Below, one piece after another: positions 21,147-30,387 of a stretch of 64,000 nt of DNA. Each line of letters opens with the position of its first letter. Positions within the stretch are counted from its first letter, which is position 1. The stretch lies in contig JABWCF010000005.1 in the NCBI GenBank assembly GCA_013359255.1, positions 62,001 to 126,000 of the forward strand. Reading direction: 5' to 3'. The DNA comes from Flavobacteriales bacterium (lineage in GTDB: Bacteria; Bacteroidota; Bacteroidia; Flavobacteriales_E; Vicingaceae). Below the pieces are notes generated by a model. The model saw only the letters and a list, made by a program, of their open reading frames with translations, made no database searches and was not told the DNA's origin. Both the position numbers and the translations under genes were made by a program.

Positions 21147-21455
21147 ATGAACAAGATTGCTCATTGGTTAAACGAACATTTATTGCCGTGTTTTTATAAG
21201 CAATATTTTGGAATAGACTGTCCGGGGTGCGGTATGCAGCGTGCATTTATTTACTTACTAAAAGGCAATATCTCAGAAAGCATTCAACTCTATCCGGCTC
21301 TTATTCCCATGTTACTCATGTTTTTCTATTTAGCACTTCATCTTATGTTTAAATTTTCGAAAGGTGCAAAAATTCTTACATTTATGTTTATCTTTAACTG
21401 CTCATTAATTATCATTAATTATATCTATAAAATCTTTACTCATGGAATTTACTGA
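21147..21455 (+). CDS. DUF2752 membrane protein
   Basis: GIDCPGCGMQRAFIYLLKGN motif plus TM segments. Confidence 0.82.
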   Translation: MNKIAHWLNEHLLPCFYKQYFGIDCPGCGMQRAFIYLLKGNISESIQLYPALIPMLLMFFYLALHLMFKFSKGAKILTFMFIFNCSLIIINYIYKIFTHGIY

Positions 21456-21810
21456 AGAAAAGCACGAAAGCTCACATCCAACCCAGCCTCAATCCATTCA
21501 GCTGGCCGAAGCGCCCAATGCCACATTAATATTGGTGTTCGGTATATTATCTATTGTTTTTTGCGGAATAATAGGTTTAGGCTTCGGAATTACTGCTCTC
21601 ATTATGGCTAATAAATCGAAAGAAACCTATAGTTTAAATCCCGCTTTATACACCAATGGTAGCATTAGTAATGTAAATGCAGGTAGAATCTGTGGTATCA
21701 TAGGAATTGTTCTTGGAGCCATCATTACATTATTCATAATAGCTTATATAATCTTTATTTTTGCTATATTAGGAGGACTTGCAGCCTCGGGTGGTACTGG
21801 TTGGATTTAA
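21442..21810 (+). CDS. small two-TM protein of CCC-motif/DUF4190/CD225-like type
   Basis: Two hydrophobic segments flanking MANKSKETYSLNPALYTNGSISNVNAGRICGIIGIVLG; overlaps DUF2752 gene by 14 nt. Confidence 0.7.
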   Translation: MEFTEEKHESSHPTQPQSIQLAEAPNATLILVFGILSIVFCGIIGLGFGITALIMANKSKETYSLNPALYTNGSISNVNAGRICGIIGIVLGAIITLFIIAYIIFIFAILGGLAASGGTGWI

Positions 21811-21821
21811 TATAAACGGAA

Positions 21822-23330
21822 ATGAAAATTCTCTCTGCTCAACAAATACGTGAAGCAGATAAATACACCATAGAACACGAGCCTATTTCCTCTTTAGATT
21901 TGATGGAACGTGCCGCAATCGCTTGTTTTAGGTGGATTATCACTCGCTTTCCAAAAAAAGAAAATAAAATACTTGTATTTGCCGGAAATGGAAATAACGG
22001 AGGAGATGGATTAGTAATAGCCCGCTTACTGCACAATACAGGATATACCGTTAAAATTGTATTATGCTCAGTAGCTTCAGAAAACGCCAAGGATTTTGAG
22101 TCTCAACTGAAAAGAATTAACCAAGAAAACATTGAAATAGAAAGCTGGAAACCTTTTGACACACCGCATTATTCTCCTCACCTTTTAATAGATGCTTTAT
22201 TAGGCACAGGATTAAATCGCCCAGCTAAGGGAGATATAGCTCAGATAATAAAACAAATTAACGCATACAAAACAAACGTAGTTGCTGTAGATATTCCCTC
22301 CGGTTTGTTTGCTGACGATAATTCAAACAATGATGGAGAAATCGTTCGTTCATCAATTACCCTTACCTTTCAGAGCCCTAAGTATTCCTTCTTTTTTTCA
22401 GAAAATCAACAATATGTTGGCAATTTCTATATATTAGATATTGCCTTACATGCCAATTATTTTAAACAAGTTGAAACCTTAAAATATTTTATTACATCGG
22501 CCTTTATAAAACAAAATTTATTAAACAGAACTCTTTTTCAGCATAAAGGAAATTTCGGACATGCTTGTATTATTACGGGTAGTAAAGGAAAAATGGGGGC
22601 AGCGGTATTGGCCACAAAGGCATGTATTTCATCGGGTGCAGCATTGACAACTTCTGTTATTCCTGAAGTAGGAAACATCATATTGCAAAGTGCTGTTACG
22701 GAGGCTATGTGCATAACTAGCGGAAATGAATATATCGAAACTATTCCGAACCAAGTTTATGAATACAGTGCAATAGGAGTGGGGCCAGGAATTGGAAATA
22801 ATACAGAAACTCAACATATGCTGAAATTAATTATTCAGCAATATAAGGGACCATTACTACTCGATGCCGATGCTATCAATATTCTGTCTGAAAATAAAAC
22901 ATGGATTTCTTTTTTGCCTGAAAATACCATACTCACTCCACACCCTAAGGAGTTTGAAAGATTAACAGGTAAATCAAATTCTGCATACGAGCGACATCTT
23001 AAACAAATAGATTTTTCGATAAAGCACAGAGTAATTGTAGTATTAAAAGGGGCCTATACTTCAGTATCTTTACCTAATGGAAATGTATATTTTAATTCTA
23101 CAGGTAATGCGGGTATGGCAAAGGGGGGGAGCGGAGATGTGTTAACCGGTCTTATAACAGGCCTGATGGCCAGAGGATATATGCCGCAACAAGCAGCCAT
23201 ATTAGGGGTGTATATTCATGGATTAGCCGGAGATTATGCAGCAAAAGAATACCAAACGGAAAGCATGACTGCTGGAAATATTATTACCTGTTTCTCGAAA
23301 GCTTTTAACGAGATATACTCAGAACATTAA
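21822..23330 (+). CDS. bifunctional NAD(P)H-hydrate epimerase / ADP-dependent NAD(P)H-hydrate dehydratase
   Basis: N-domain GNGNNGGDGLVIARLL, VDIPSGL; C-domain LTPHPKEFERL, GNAGMAKGGSGDVLTGLITGL. Confidence 0.93.
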   Translation: MKILSAQQIREADKYTIEHEPISSLDLMERAAIACFRWIITRFPKKENKILVFAGNGNNGGDGLVIARLLHNTGYTVKIVLCSVASENAKDFESQLKRINQENIEIESWKPFDTPHYSPHLLIDALLGTGLNRPAKGDIAQIIKQINAYKTNVVAVDIPSGLFADDNSNNDGEIVRSSITLTFQSPKYSFFFSENQQYVGNFYILDIALHANYFKQVETLKYFITSAFIKQNLLNRTLFQHKGNFGHACIITGSKGKMGAAVLATKACISSGAALTTSVIPEVGNIILQSAVTEAMCITSGNEYIETIPNQVYEYSAIGVGPGIGNNTETQHMLKLIIQQYKGPLLLDADAINILSENKTWISFLPENTILTPHPKEFERLTGKSNSAYERHLKQIDFSIKHRVIVVLKGAYTSVSLPNGNVYFNSTGNAGMAKGGSGDVLTGLITGLMARGYMPQQAAILGVYIHGLAGDYAAKEYQTESMTAGNIITCFSKAFNEIYSEH

Positions 23331-23392
23331 TTCTGTCTAAAATCATTTTTTTATTTATTCATAGCACATACTTTCGTGCATTATCATTATTT

Positions 23393-23551
23393 ATGAATAT
23401 TCTTTATACTTCTTTTATTACGAGTTGCAATGAACAACCGCCTGTTGCTATTCAGCTAAAGAAAAAAAAGAAAAAGAAAGATGAATGTTGCGAACGCTTT
23501 AGAAAAAAAGGCAAATCTTTTTGCAAGTCCTGCCCTCAAAAATGGGCTTAG
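23393..23551 (+). CDS. 52-aa Cys-rich small protein (absent from the ORF track)
   Basis: Manual translation MNILYTSFITSCNEQPPVAIQLKKKKKKKDECCERFRKKGKSFCKSCPQKWA, stop TAG 23549-23551. Confidence 0.6.
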   Translation: MNILYTSFITSCNEQPPVAIQLKKKKKKKDECCERFRKKGKSFCKSCPQKWA

Positions 23552-23583
23552 ATTTTTACCTAATTTAGTCAAAAATTATTAGT

Positions 23584-24405
23584 ATGTTGTTTCAAGGTAC
23601 CGAAAATTATATTGTATCAAAAGATTTATCAATTGCTGTAAATGCGGCTATTTCTCTGCAAAAGCCCTTACTTATAAAAGGCGAACCGGGTACAGGAAAA
23701 ACTTTACTTGCCTTTGAAATTGCAAAAGCTCTGAATAAAAAAATAATTACATGGCACGTAAAATCAACCACTACTGCACAACAAGGATTATATGAGTACG
23801 ATGCTGTTTCTCGCTTACGCGATTCACAGTTGGGCAGTGATAAGGTAAACGATATAGCGAACTATATTAAGAAAGGAAAACTATGGGAAGCATTTGAATC
23901 TAACGAGCAGGTTATTTTACTAATAGATGAGATTGATAAAGCAGATATAGAATTTCCAAACGATTTACTCTTAGAATTAGACAAAATGGAATTCTATTGT
24001 TATGAAACTGGCGAAACCATTAAAGCACATATTCGTCCCATAATTATAATTACTTCAAACAACGAAAAAGAATTACCCGATGCATTTTTGCGAAGGTGCT
24101 TTTTCCATTACATTGTATTTCCTAACAGAGAAACACTCAAAGAAATTGTAAATGTTCATTACCAAAGTATTGAAGATAAACTAGTAGAAAAAGCAATGGA
24201 TATTTTTTATGCGTTAAGAGATAAGCGAAATATTAAAAAGAAACCTTCTACCAGTGAATTAATTGACTGGTTAAAATTGCTGTCCGTGGGAAAAATTACC
24301 GGTGCAGAGTTAGATAAGGTACTTTCTGGCAAAAGCGAAATTCCCTTTTTAGGCTCATTACTAAAAAACGAACACGATAAAAAAGCCGTTCTTGGTAGTT
24401 ATTAA
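23584..24405 (+). CDS. MoxR-type AAA ATPase
   Basis: LLIKGEPGTGKTLLAFEIAKAL, VILLIDEIDKADIEFPNDLLLELD, PDAFLRRCFFHYI. Confidence 0.9.
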   Translation: MLFQGTENYIVSKDLSIAVNAAISLQKPLLIKGEPGTGKTLLAFEIAKALNKKIITWHVKSTTTAQQGLYEYDAVSRLRDSQLGSDKVNDIANYIKKGKLWEAFESNEQVILLIDEIDKADIEFPNDLLLELDKMEFYCYETGETIKAHIRPIIIITSNNEKELPDAFLRRCFFHYIVFPNRETLKEIVNVHYQSIEDKLVEKAMDIFYALRDKRNIKKKPSTSELIDWLKLLSVGKITGAELDKVLSGKSEIPFLGSLLKNEHDKKAVLGSY

Positions 24406-24417
24406 CCGTGTTTAAAA

Positions 24418-25602
24418 ATGTTTATAGACTTTTTTCTTCTACTTAAAAACAATAAAATTCCTGTTACATTACAAGAATACCTCACTCTATTGGAGGCATT
24501 AGATAAAAATTTGGCAGAGTACAACGTAGAATCATTTTATTTTTTATCGCGTACTATATTAGTAAAAAATGAAAAGTATTTAGATTTGTTCGACCAACTT
24601 TTTGCGGCCTATTTTAAGGGAATAGAAACCATTAACACATCTGAATTTATTGAAATACCTGAGGATTGGTTAAGAAAGAACTCCGAAAAATTTTTAAGTC
24701 CTGAAGAGATGGAAAAGATTAAAGCTTTTGGAAATTTAGATGAAATTATAGAAAGACTTAAAGAGCTGATGAAAGAACAGAAAGAACGCCATGAGGGAGG
24801 AGGCAAGTGGATAGGAACCGGTGGCACTTCTCCTTTTGGAGCCTACGGGTACAATCCGGCAGGAGTAAGAATAGGGCAAGAGAGTAGTAGACATCGCAGA
24901 GCAATAAAAGTATGGGATAAACGCGAATTTAAAAATTTAAGAGACGATGTAGAATTGGAAACCCGCAATATGAAAATGGCATTGAGAAAGTTGAGAGTGC
25001 TTTCCAGAGAAGGGAAAAAAGAAGAACTCGATTTAGAAAAAACCATTACGAAAACTTCTAAAAACGGTGGTGTGTTAGATTTGGAAATGGTTCCTGCCGA
25101 AAAAAATACAGTTAAAGTGTTGTTATTTCTAGATATTGGGGGTTCTATGGATGATCATGTAGAATTATGTTCGCAACTTTTCTCTGCCGCCAAATTTGAA
25201 TTTAAGCATTTAGACTTTTTTTATTTTCATAATTGCCTTTACGAAAATGTTTGGAAAAATAATATTCGCAGATGGGAGGAGAAAATCTCTACCTACGATG
25301 TATTGAATACATACAACTCCGATTATAAGGTGTTTTTTATAGGCGATGCCTCTATGTCGCCATTTGAAATTGTATATGCCAACGGAAGTGTGGAGCATTA
25401 CAATACAGAACCCGGCAGTGCTTGGCTAAAGCGAATAGTAGAATATTTTCCGTACAGCGTTTGGCTAAATCCTATTGCACAGAACGAATGGAAAGAAACG
25501 CCTAGCATAGAGTTAGTCAGTAAATTGTTTAATAACCGAATGTATCCGCTAACGTTGAGTGGAATTGAAGAAGCCGTAGCTGCATTAAAGAAAAAAGGGT
25601 AA
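24418..25602 (+). CDS. VWA domain (CoxE-like) protein
   Basis: VLLFLDIGGSMDDHVELCSQLFSAAK MIDAS-like motif, HLDFFYFHNCLYENVW, FIGDASMSPFEI; follows MoxR gene. Confidence 0.87.
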   Translation: MFIDFFLLLKNNKIPVTLQEYLTLLEALDKNLAEYNVESFYFLSRTILVKNEKYLDLFDQLFAAYFKGIETINTSEFIEIPEDWLRKNSEKFLSPEEMEKIKAFGNLDEIIERLKELMKEQKERHEGGGKWIGTGGTSPFGAYGYNPAGVRIGQESSRHRRAIKVWDKREFKNLRDDVELETRNMKMALRKLRVLSREGKKEELDLEKTITKTSKNGGVLDLEMVPAEKNTVKVLLFLDIGGSMDDHVELCSQLFSAAKFEFKHLDFFYFHNCLYENVWKNNIRRWEEKISTYDVLNTYNSDYKVFFIGDASMSPFEIVYANGSVEHYNTEPGSAWLKRIVEYFPYSVWLNPIAQNEWKETPSIELVSKLFNNRMYPLTLSGIEEAVAALKKKG

Positions 25603-25603
25603 A

Positions 25604-28600
25604 TTATTTTTTTATTTCCTTAAAAAGTATTTGATAAAAGGTTCCCTCTTTTTCAAGAAATTTTACATTCCCGGATAGTTGCTCTGTAAGAATTTTTATT
25701 AATTCAATACCTAAGGTAGATTGATTATTATCGAATTTATCGCGAGGCATTCCCACACCATTATCGCCAATAATCATTTCGAAATATTCATTTTTGGTTT
25801 TCTTAATTAGTATGGTAATGGTGCAGTTTGTTTGCTCAGCAGTAAATGCATACTTTAGAGTATTAGAAATAATTTCATTAATAATTAATCCCAGTGGTAT
25901 AATGGTGTCAATGTTAAAGTTTTCTTCTTCCAGATTTAGTTCTGTTATAATATTCTTCTCAAGTTGGTAGGTGCGTATTAAGTAGGTAATAAGGTTATTG
26001 ATATAATCTTTCACATTAATATTAGAAAGGTCTTTTGACTCATACAATTTTTCGTGAATCAACGCCATCGATTTGATGCGGTTTTTACATTCTTCAAACA
26101 ATTCTATAGCACGAGGATCGTTTGTGTATCCTGATTGAATACTGATAAGACTGTTTATAACCTGCAAATTGTTTTTTACACGGTGGTGAATTTCTTTTAG
26201 AAGTATTTCTTTCTCTTCTTTTTCTTTTACTAGTTGCTGTGTTTTTTCTTTTACCAGTGTTTCTAAATGTGCTTTAAATTCAGATTCTTTTTTTATACGA
26301 TATTTTTCGTACCGATAAACAATAATTATTATGAGGATGCCCGCAAGGGTATAGAACCACCATGTTTTCCAAAAAGGAGCATAAATTTTGAATGAAATTT
26401 TTGCTTCATTAACACTGTAAATTTTATTTGCATTAATCACTCTTACTTTAAAGGTGTAGTTTCCATAGGGCAAATTAGAATAGGTTACAAAAGGTATATC
26501 GGTAGGGGTAGACCATTTCTTGTCAAAACCTTCTAGGATGTACGAGTATTTTATTTTTTCGGGCTGGGTAAAATCTATTCCGCAAAAGTCGAAGGTAAGA
26601 TGGTTTTTATTATGAGCTAATCTAGCTTCTATAGGTGTATGAAACCAAGAGGTGGCATTGCCTTGGGTTTTATTCCAATCCACTTCGTTTAAAAAGAGAC
26701 GAACATTGGTAATATGAACCAAAGGCGGAATGGTGTTTGGTGTATTCTGTGTTGGGTTATATTTTATTACGCCATCTACTGTGCCAAACCATAAGTTGCC
26801 GTTTGCGTCTTTGCAGGTGGCTCTTGAGTTACATTCTATTCCGGTAAATCCGTCTGAGAACGAAAAATTAGAGATGCCTGTAATTTGACCATAACTGGAA
26901 AACGAAATTTTATCTACCCCTTTATTGGTGCCCACCCATAGGTTTTTTTCATTATCGAATATCAACAAGTAAATGGTATTATTACTGAGTCCGTCTTTTT
27001 GTGTAAAAGATTTAAAATCTACTCCATCGTATTTCATAATACAGCGGTCGGTACTAAACCAGATATTTCCAAAACTGTCTTCAGCAATCATGCCAACATA
27101 GCTATTGCAAAGGCCATTGAGTGTAGAATAGTTTGTAAAGCCTTCTTCATCGTATTTAAATATTCCGTTTCCTGTGCCAATCCACATATTTCCCTTTGAA
27201 TCGGAAAATAGGTAATGTATAAATAGATGAGATAATCCGTGTTTAGTGCCAAGTATATTAAAATTTACTCCATTGAAAACGGCAATTCCCTCACCGTAGG
27301 TGCCTATCCATAATTCTCCATTTTTATCTTCGCAGATAGCACGAATATGGTTAGAAGGTAATCCATTTTCTTTGGTAAAGGTGGTAAAGTTTTTTCCGTC
27401 ATACTTTGTTAATCCTCCCTCTGAACCAATCCAAATGTTTCCTTTTTTGTCTTCGTAAAGCACCCGTACTTTGGAGTTGGGTAACCCGTTGTGAGTAGAA
27501 ATTTTTTTTGTGCTATCTCCATTATAAACAGCAATACCTTCGCTACCGCTTCCGCACCAGATGTTGTTTTTTTTGTCGCTTAATAGGGCAAAAATAGAAG
27601 GAGTGCCCATGCCTTTATAATTGGCATAGCTGGTAAATGGCGAAGGGGTATGTTTCAATAATCCGTAACCCAGTGTGCCAAGCCAAATATTGTTGGTACG
27701 GTCAACATGTATGGCGTAAATGGAATTGGTAGGCAATCCGTTTTTTGTATCATAAATGGAGTAAGAAGTGGAATCGATTTTGAAAATTCCGTTATCTTTA
27801 GTTACTACAAAGGGTATATTATCTTGGTTGAATGCAATGCTTGTTATAAATTTACCTTTAAACAAATCATTTTTATAATAAAGTTCCGGTTCTAAATGCA
27901 GGGGTTTTGTTTTTTTTCTTTTTAGTATTACAATGCCCGTATTGTTTACGTAGAGCCATAAATTTTTGGTTTTATCTTCAGCTATCAAATTGATATTGGT
28001 AAAGGGTAAACCATTTTCTTCGGTTAATTTTGCAAACCCCTTGCCATCATATCTGTGCAAGCCTTTCGGAGTTGCCATCCAAATGATACCTTCTGAGTCA
28101 CAATGTATTGCTCTAATATCATTATCAAGCAATCCGCTTTCTTCGTTTTTATTTTCAAAACTTTTACCATCGTATATGCTCAGTCCGCTGTTGGTGCCTA
28201 TCCAAACATTATTTTCGTTATCGGTGGCAATGCAATTAATGGCATTACTTAACAAGCCATTTTTAACGGTTAGATTAGTAAAATTTTTGCCATCAAATTT
28301 TGATACTCCTCCCCAGGTAGAACCTATCCATATATTCCCTTTTCTGTCTTCGGTAATGCAGGTAATAATTTGCCCCGATATGCCCGATTTTTCATCAAAA
28401 GTTTCAAATTTCTTTCCATCATATTTACATAAACCTCCACCGGCTGTTCCTATCCATAAAAAGCCTCTGCTGTCTTCGAAAATACAATTTACTTGCGATT
28501 GTGATAAACCCTCTGTAACAGAATATTTTTTAAAATAAAATGTTTGCGAAAAAGAAAGTTGGGGTCTAATGAAAGAAATAATACATAGAATAATGAATAT

Positions 28601-28699
28601 AAAATTCCAACGAGTTTTATGATGAATATGTTTTGTTATATTATTTAATAACAGAATGAAACATTGAATTGAGATATTGCGGGCAAAAGGGGCTATCAA
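25604..28699 (-). CDS. two-component-type sensor: ligand-binding propeller + Y_Y_Y + histidine kinase (HisKA_2 type)
   Basis: Repeated GNIWIGT..GGLxKYDGKxF units; GNYTFKVRVINANK; TM; EIHHRVKNNLQVINSLISIQS H-box; ATPase N-box NEIISNTLKYAF. Confidence 0.9.
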   Translation of the reverse strand: MIAPFARNISIQCFILLLNNITKHIHHKTRWNFIFIILCIISFIRPQLSFSQTFYFKKYSVTEGLSQSQVNCIFEDSRGFLWIGTAGGGLCKYDGKKFETFDEKSGISGQIITCITEDRKGNIWIGSTWGGVSKFDGKNFTNLTVKNGLLSNAINCIATDNENNVWIGTNSGLSIYDGKSFENKNEESGLLDNDIRAIHCDSEGIIWMATPKGLHRYDGKGFAKLTEENGLPFTNINLIAEDKTKNLWLYVNNTGIVILKRKKTKPLHLEPELYYKNDLFKGKFITSIAFNQDNIPFVVTKDNGIFKIDSTSYSIYDTKNGLPTNSIYAIHVDRTNNIWLGTLGYGLLKHTPSPFTSYANYKGMGTPSIFALLSDKKNNIWCGSGSEGIAVYNGDSTKKISTHNGLPNSKVRVLYEDKKGNIWIGSEGGLTKYDGKNFTTFTKENGLPSNHIRAICEDKNGELWIGTYGEGIAVFNGVNFNILGTKHGLSHLFIHYLFSDSKGNMWIGTGNGIFKYDEEGFTNYSTLNGLCNSYVGMIAEDSFGNIWFSTDRCIMKYDGVDFKSFTQKDGLSNNTIYLLIFDNEKNLWVGTNKGVDKISFSSYGQITGISNFSFSDGFTGIECNSRATCKDANGNLWFGTVDGVIKYNPTQNTPNTIPPLVHITNVRLFLNEVDWNKTQGNATSWFHTPIEARLAHNKNHLTFDFCGIDFTQPEKIKYSYILEGFDKKWSTPTDIPFVTYSNLPYGNYTFKVRVINANKIYSVNEAKISFKIYAPFWKTWWFYTLAGILIIIIVYRYEKYRIKKESEFKAHLETLVKEKTQQLVKEKEEKEILLKEIHHRVKNNLQVINSLISIQSGYTNDPRAIELFEECKNRIKSMALIHEKLYESKDLSNINVKDYINNLITYLIRTYQLEKNIITELNLEEENFNIDTIIPLGLIINEIISNTLKYAFTAEQTNCTITILIKKTKNEYFEMIIGDNGVGMPRDKFDNNQSTLGIELIKILTEQLSGNVKFLEKEGTFYQILFKEIKK

Positions 28700-28782
28700 A
28701 ATGAACTTAATAAGTGTGTATAGTTAAACGAGTGTAAATGTATAAAGTTTTTAAAAGAGATTATATATTAGTTTAAATAAAA

Positions 28783-28808
28783 ATGAGCCGACACTATTGT
28801 CGGCTCAT
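28783..28808 (-). terminator. intrinsic terminator downstream of the TerB-like gene
   Basis: atgagccgaca-ctat-tgtcggctcat 11-bp stem; T-run on minus strand (tttttatttaaac). Confidence 0.75.
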
Positions 28809-28870
28809 ACAAGCCCAATGCCTTTGTATTACCAAAGCCAATCTAAGTAAAACTAGGTATCGGTTGTTTC

Positions 28871-29242
28871 TTATAACTTTTGTATATCGGTTTCTAATTT
28901 ATTCATAACTATTTCTTCGTTGTATGTAACGGGAGGAAAGGCTTTAGCCACTTTGTTCATCACTGCTAAAAGGTGTAATTTTATTTCCGGAGTAAGTTTA
29001 TGGCTACACACTTTTAGCTCATTTATTGCCCAGCCATAGGCTGTTTCATAGTTTTGTCTGTCTTTTCGAAGTATTTCGAATATTATTTCCGATATATCCG
29101 TATCGGCATATCCGTTTTTAAATTCCTCGAGCAATATATTTTGCAATCTTTCTTTTTCTTCTTTTTGAATTTCGCCATCGGCTTTTGCTACTGAGTAGGC
29201 CAACAACCCTATAGCATAATATATTCTTTGTAAAGCGTCCAT
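28871..29242 (-). CDS. TerB-like protein
   Basis: YYAIGLLAYSVAKADGEIQKEEKERLQNIL resembles the TerB alpha-helical domain. Confidence 0.6.
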   Translation of the reverse strand: MDALQRIYYAIGLLAYSVAKADGEIQKEEKERLQNILLEEFKNGYADTDISEIIFEILRKDRQNYETAYGWAINELKVCSHKLTPEIKLHLLAVMNKVAKAFPPVTYNEEIVMNKLETDIQKL

Positions 29243-29484
29243 AATAGTATTTTTACCAAAGGTACATTACATATTAAGAAGGTTACATGATTAAAGTCAG
29301 AAATAGAACTGTGATTTAACACTTTCTAATTCTTTTAAATTCTAAAAGACTAAGTATGTATCGCAGAAATAAAGAGCGGGCATAATAGTCGCCCCATCAA
29401 AAAAAAATGTGTTTTTTATGCTTCAACATATTCCTTTAATTTATTCATCTCCTGTTAATTTTTATAGTTACAACGCATTTATGC

Positions 29485-29492
29485 TAATTTTG
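29485..29492 (+). promoter_or_regulatory. candidate -7 element TAATTTTG immediately before ttcA start
   Basis: TAnnTTTG match, 4 nt before ATG 29497. Confidence 0.45.
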
Positions 29493-29496
29493 CCTA

Positions 29497-30291
29497 ATGA
29501 ATTTAGATAAATGCAACCATATAGAAAAAATAGAAAATCGTATTCGCAAAAATGTATGGAAGGCTCAAGAAGAATTTAATCTTATTGAACCAGGCGATAG
29601 GGTAATGGTATGCCTTTCTGGCGGCAAAGACAGCTATACTATGCTTGATGTGCTGCTCCACATGCAAAAAGTGTTGAAAAATAGTTTCGAAATCATTGCC
29701 GTAAACTTAGATCAAAAACAACCGGGTTTTCCTAAAAATATTTTACCGGATTATCTGTCTTCTATTGGAGTAAATTATAAAATCATCGAAAAAGATACTT
29801 ATTCTATTGTAACCGAAAAAATATCTGAAGGAAAAACTATGTGCAGCTTGTGTTCCAGACTCAGAAGAGGCATACTATATGATACTGCCGATGAACTGGG
29901 AATAACCAAAATAGCTCTCGGACATCATAAAAATGATGTACTCGAAACTTTTTTTCTCAATCTTTTTTTTAGCGGAAAAATAGAAACCATGCCCGCCAAA
30001 TATAAAACCGATGATGAAAGACACATTGTAATTCGTCCGCTCGTTTTTTGCAAAGAAAAAGAGATAATTTCTTTTGCAGAATGGAAACAGTTTCCAATAA
30101 TACCTTGCAATTTATGCGGATCACAAGAAAATATGCAACGCAAAGTAATAAAAAAAATGATGGCCGACTGGGAGCAAACCTACCCCGATAGAAGCGAAAT
30201 TATATTTACTGCCTTAAAAAACATCCATCCTTCCCACTTATACGATGCTTCCTTGTACGATTTTAACTCCTTTTCTACCCCCAAAAAATAG
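29497..30291 (+). CDS. ttcA: tRNA 2-thiocytidine biosynthesis protein TtcA-like
   Basis: PP-loop [17 protein letters not shown]; Fe-S Cys motifs [10 protein letters not shown] and [25 protein letters not shown]. Confidence 0.88.
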   Translation: MNLDKCNHIEKIENRIRKNVWKAQEEFNLIEPGDRVMVCLSGGKDSYTMLDVLLHMQKVLKNSFEIIAVNLDQKQPGFPKNILPDYLSSIGVNYKIIEKDTYSIVTEKISEGKTMCSLCSRLRRGILYDTADELGITKIALGHHKNDVLETFFLNLFFSGKIETMPAKYKTDDERHIVIRPLVFCKEKEIISFAEWKQFPIIPCNLCGSQENMQRKVIKKMMADWEQTYPDRSEIIFTALKNIHPSHLYDASLYDFNSFSTPKK

Positions 30292-30374
30292 CCTCACACT
30301 AAACATCTTTCAGTTTCGTTATATTAAAGTTCAAATGTGGTATCATGTTTGATTTTTAACTCCCTATAAATTCC

Positions 30375-30382
30375 TAAATTTG
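30375..30382 (+). promoter_or_regulatory. candidate -7 element TAAATTTG
   Basis: TAnnTTTG match 5 nt before ATG 30388; TTTG at 30348-30351 (23-nt spacer). Confidence 0.5.
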
Positions 30383-30387
30383 CGTTT

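Noticed and set aside
27966-28538. 190-aa + strand ORF opposite the propeller kinase
   Set aside because: Repeats of the propeller units on the antisense strand give periodic Ser/Pro/Leu-rich sequence; no start context or domain.
28809-28862. Short repeats after the TerB-like gene terminator as tRNA or ncRNA
   Set aside because: No cloverleaf; only a weak ctttg/caaag stem beside the terminator hairpin.
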